Shown here one piece after another: positions 61,801-64,000 of a stretch of 64,000 nucleotides of DNA (positions are counted from its first letter, which is position 1; each line of letters begins with the position of its first letter). The translations under genes were made by a program, and so were the position numbers. The DNA comes from Panulirus ornatus (taxonomy: Eukaryota; Arthropoda; Malacostraca; Decapoda; Palinuridae): assembly GCF_036320965.1 (NCBI RefSeq), contig NC_092265.1, forward strand, positions 5,622,001 through 5,686,000, in the 5' to 3' direction. The notes under the pieces were generated by a model that had not been told where the DNA came from, did not search any database, and was given only the letters and a program-made list of their open reading frames with translations.

Positions 61801-62094
61801 TTCCGTTATCAGAAAAAAATGTGTACCACTTAAATTGCTTTTTTTTTTTTTTAATATCCAGCCGCAAAACAGATGATCTTTAACAGGGAAGTTTTATTTT
61901 CAGTGCACATTTTCCTGTACAATTTCCATATGGCGAGGTAATTTTTCTTTCCTTTTTTCCTTCCGGTAGTTGAGCCGGAGGGAGGAATCTTCTACTCTAT
62001 TTATCTGTTTCTACAATTGTTTTTAGGACACCTTAACTGATAACCCCATGAACCATAACTTGAGCCTACCTATATTTGTCCTTCCCATGTATTT

Positions 62095-62450
62095 TAGGAC
62101 CCACTCGACCAACCACACCCCTGTTCCCTCACAAACCCACCACACCCCACGCCTCATACAACCCATTCCACGCCACCCCGTGTCTCATGCAACCCACCCC
62201 ACCCGACCCCGGTGTATCATGCGACCCACCCCACCGAAGGCTCCACAAGACCAACCCCGCACGACACAGCTCACTTCACCCCGTACACACTTCATCCAAC
62301 ACAAGGCCCCAGAGGACCAAACTCACCCCAGGTCCCACATAACCCATCCCATGCGGCTTACCCCATCCATAACCCCACGTAAACCCCCTCCCCACCCTAT
62401 CCATGACTTCAAACGATCCACTCCACCCCAGGCCCTACCTTATCCTCTAG
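62095..62450. repeat. C-rich minisatellite, right block
   Basis: Degenerate 26-30 base units of the type CCCACCCCACCCnnGGCnCC ACAnAACCCA. It keeps a long plus-strand frame open by composition only. Confidence 0.75.
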
Positions 62451-62628
62451 TCTGGACGTCACCCAGGACTCCGCCCCTGTCATGCGAATGCGTGCTGAGG
62501 GACCCGGGTAGAGGAGGGCGTGTCGTGCCGGGAGTGCGTGCCGGAGGGGGCGTGTGTGGCAGTAGGAGGGCGCGGGGGGTCGTCGTCGTCATAGGGAGCC
62601 AGAGGAGGAGGAGCGGCAGCAGCAGCAT
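62440..62628 (-). CDS. Possible signal-peptide exon (uncertain)
   Basis: From the ATG at 62628 the minus strand is open for 62 codons: MLLLPLLLLWLPM, a typical hydrophobic signal sequence, then a Thr/Pro/Arg-rich stretch (PARTPGTTRPPLP) and HSHDRGG. Donor-like GTGACG and GTAGGG lie near the end. The region is GC- and CpG-rich compared with its surroundings, as for a first exon. The Leu run comes from GCAGCAGCAGC and GAGGAGGAG on the other strand, so chance is a real alternative. Confidence 0.3.
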   Translation of the reverse strand: MLLLPLLLLWLPMTTTTPRALLLPHTPPPARTPGTTRPPLPGSLSTHSHDRGGVLGDVQTRG

Positions 62629-62682
62629 CACTGCACCAGGCGGGGCCGCGTCACCTGGGCAGACCTGACACCGCTTTCACTC

Positions 62683-63750
62683 CTGTTGCAACCACGTCCT
62701 GAAGACCTGTTCCAACCACGTCCTGAAGACCTGTTCCAACGGTGACGTGTCTCGAAATGAAAGTGCTCCAGCGGTATAGTTACTCTGAAGTGACGAACTC
62801 CGGCGGTGGAGTTACCCTGCAGTGACAAGTATCATAAGCGACGGGTCTCGCAGTGACGAGCTTCATCACTGAAGGGCCTTAGCAGTGACGTGCTCCAGCA
62901 GTGATGTACTCTAACAGGGACATATTTCATTAGCGACGTGCTTCAGCAGTAGTGTCTTAACAGTGACACACTTCAATAGGAATGTGCCCTAACAGTGACG
63001 TGCTCCAGCGGCGACGTGTCCCAACAGTGACGTTTCTTGGAGTGGCTTATCCCTAGCAGTGACATGCCCAACAGTGACGTGTCTCAAAGGGATTTATCGC
63101 AACCGCGACCTGTCCCAGCAGTGACACGGTCATGCAGTGACGTGTACATTGAATTTAGGTACCCAGGTCGTAATGTGCTTGTGATTACGTGCTCTGGTAG
63201 TGACGTGTCTAGAAGCGATTTGCCCCAGCAGTGACAGGTTTGAACTGACGTAGTCCAGCAGTGACGTGTTTTGATGTGACGTGCTTTAAAGTGAAGGACC
63301 CTCACTGCTGCATGCCTCCACCTGACGTACGCCAGCAGTGACGTGTCCCAGTAGCCATTCACCTTAAAGAACGTGGGATGACATCTGTAAGCCTCCAAGT
63401 AACTTGCATCAGCGTCTACGTGCCTCCAATTAACGTGCTCCAGTAACTATCGGGCCTCCAATGAACGTGCTCCAATAACTACCAAACCTCCAATTATCGT
63501 GATAAAACAACTGCTACGTGTCTCCAAGTAACGTAATCTAACAATTACGTGCTTCCAAGTAACGTAATCCAACAACTACGTGCCTCGAAGTTACGTAATC
63601 CAACAACTACGTGCCTCGAAGTTACGTTATCCAACGACTACGAGCCTCCAAGTGAAGTTTCTCAGCAGTTACGTGCTCCAGAAACTACGTGCCTCCAAAT
63701 AACGCGCTCTAAAATTTCCGTGCCTCCCAAGCGTCGTGCTCAGATCGGGC
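62683..63750. repeat. One-kilobase compound minisatellite with ACGTG/TGACGT cores
   Basis: Starts with a 24-base unit (ACCACGTCCTGAAGACCTGT TCCA, twice). It passes to irregular 15-20 base units of the type AGCAGTGACGTGCTCCA to about 63360, and then to AACTACGTGCCTCCAAGTAA CGTAATCC units to about 63750. Units differ by many substitutions, but the core ACGT and the words CTCCA and CCTC persist. No coding frame is credible. Confidence 0.85.
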
Positions 63751-64000
63751 TAATCCCCTAGCATGGAGCACATGCCGGGCTACACAGGTAATCACCTGGT
63801 CGCTGCTGATTACTATGTTGACTTGTAATCTCCCACTGACAAACTCGAGTCATCCGTCACGTCAATAGTCGTATTCCTGCCTGTAGTTACCCCCAACACC
63901 ACTGCCCTCCCATTGTTTACCTACCATCCTGGTCAGTCATGACGTCCCTTTTTGTCAAATCTTTTCATATCTTAGAATTTTACTAACGATCTTGCATTCC
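63751..64000. other. Right edge without recognised features
   Basis: Neither exon nor repeat can be supported here. Confidence 0.4.

Noticed and set aside
62048..62668. Plus-strand open frame of 206 codons
   Set aside because: It runs through a C-rich minisatellite and a GC-rich block, has Pro/Thr/His composition only, and shows no domain.

Overview
This window is nuclear genomic DNA from an animal, most likely a decapod crustacean. The evidence is spliced genes with GT-AG introns, very long TA, CT/GA and CA microsatellites, many 5'-truncated non-LTR retrotransposons, and repeats of a kind I associate with decapod genomes. I cannot name the species from sequence alone.

Left part (1-18.9 kb): a minus-strand gene enters from the left edge. 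A 5' UTR exon (ending at 18612), the first coding exon (18331-18199) and a second coding exon (1196-1083) have matching phases. They encode the N-terminus of a charged, coiled-coil-type protein that I do not recognise. A roughly 17 kb intron between the coding exons holds most of the left third of the window and is filled with repeats.

Middle (19-36.7 kb): no convincing exon. It holds retrotransposon debris (a jockey-like copy with a YADD box, CR1/L2-like fragments, two RTE-like 3' ends), minisatellites, microsatellites and several copies of a dispersed repeat with inverted-repeat arms.

Core (36.7-50.5 kb): a complete plus-strand coding region for a caspase-3/7-type effector caspase, seven coding exons, 324 codons, all splice phases consistent. 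His160, Cys202 in QACRGE and the interdomain site DETD-S are present. Its introns hold at least seven retroelement insertions. The last intron carries a nested cluster of a LINE with an intact 249-codon C-terminal ORF, a second LINE 3' UTR, a tRNA-derived SINE and copies of a SINE-like element whose 3' end resembles the LINE tail.

Right part (50.5-64 kb): AT-rich single-copy-looking DNA with two local tandem duplications. From about 57 kb composition changes and there are CT microsatellites, two exon-like segments near 60 kb (one reads like part of a MATH domain in one frame), a decayed CR1-like LINE with an SGNH-esterase-like ORF1, C-rich minisatellites, a possible signal-peptide exon on the minus strand, and a 1 kb minisatellite packed with ACGTG/TGACGT cores.

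The two recognised genes are independent and show no sign of a shared pathway. The best candidates for something undescribed are the dispersed inverted-repeat family, the SINE/LINE pair with a related 3' tail, and the unidentified coiled-coil gene. I found no CRISPR array, tRNA or rRNA gene.
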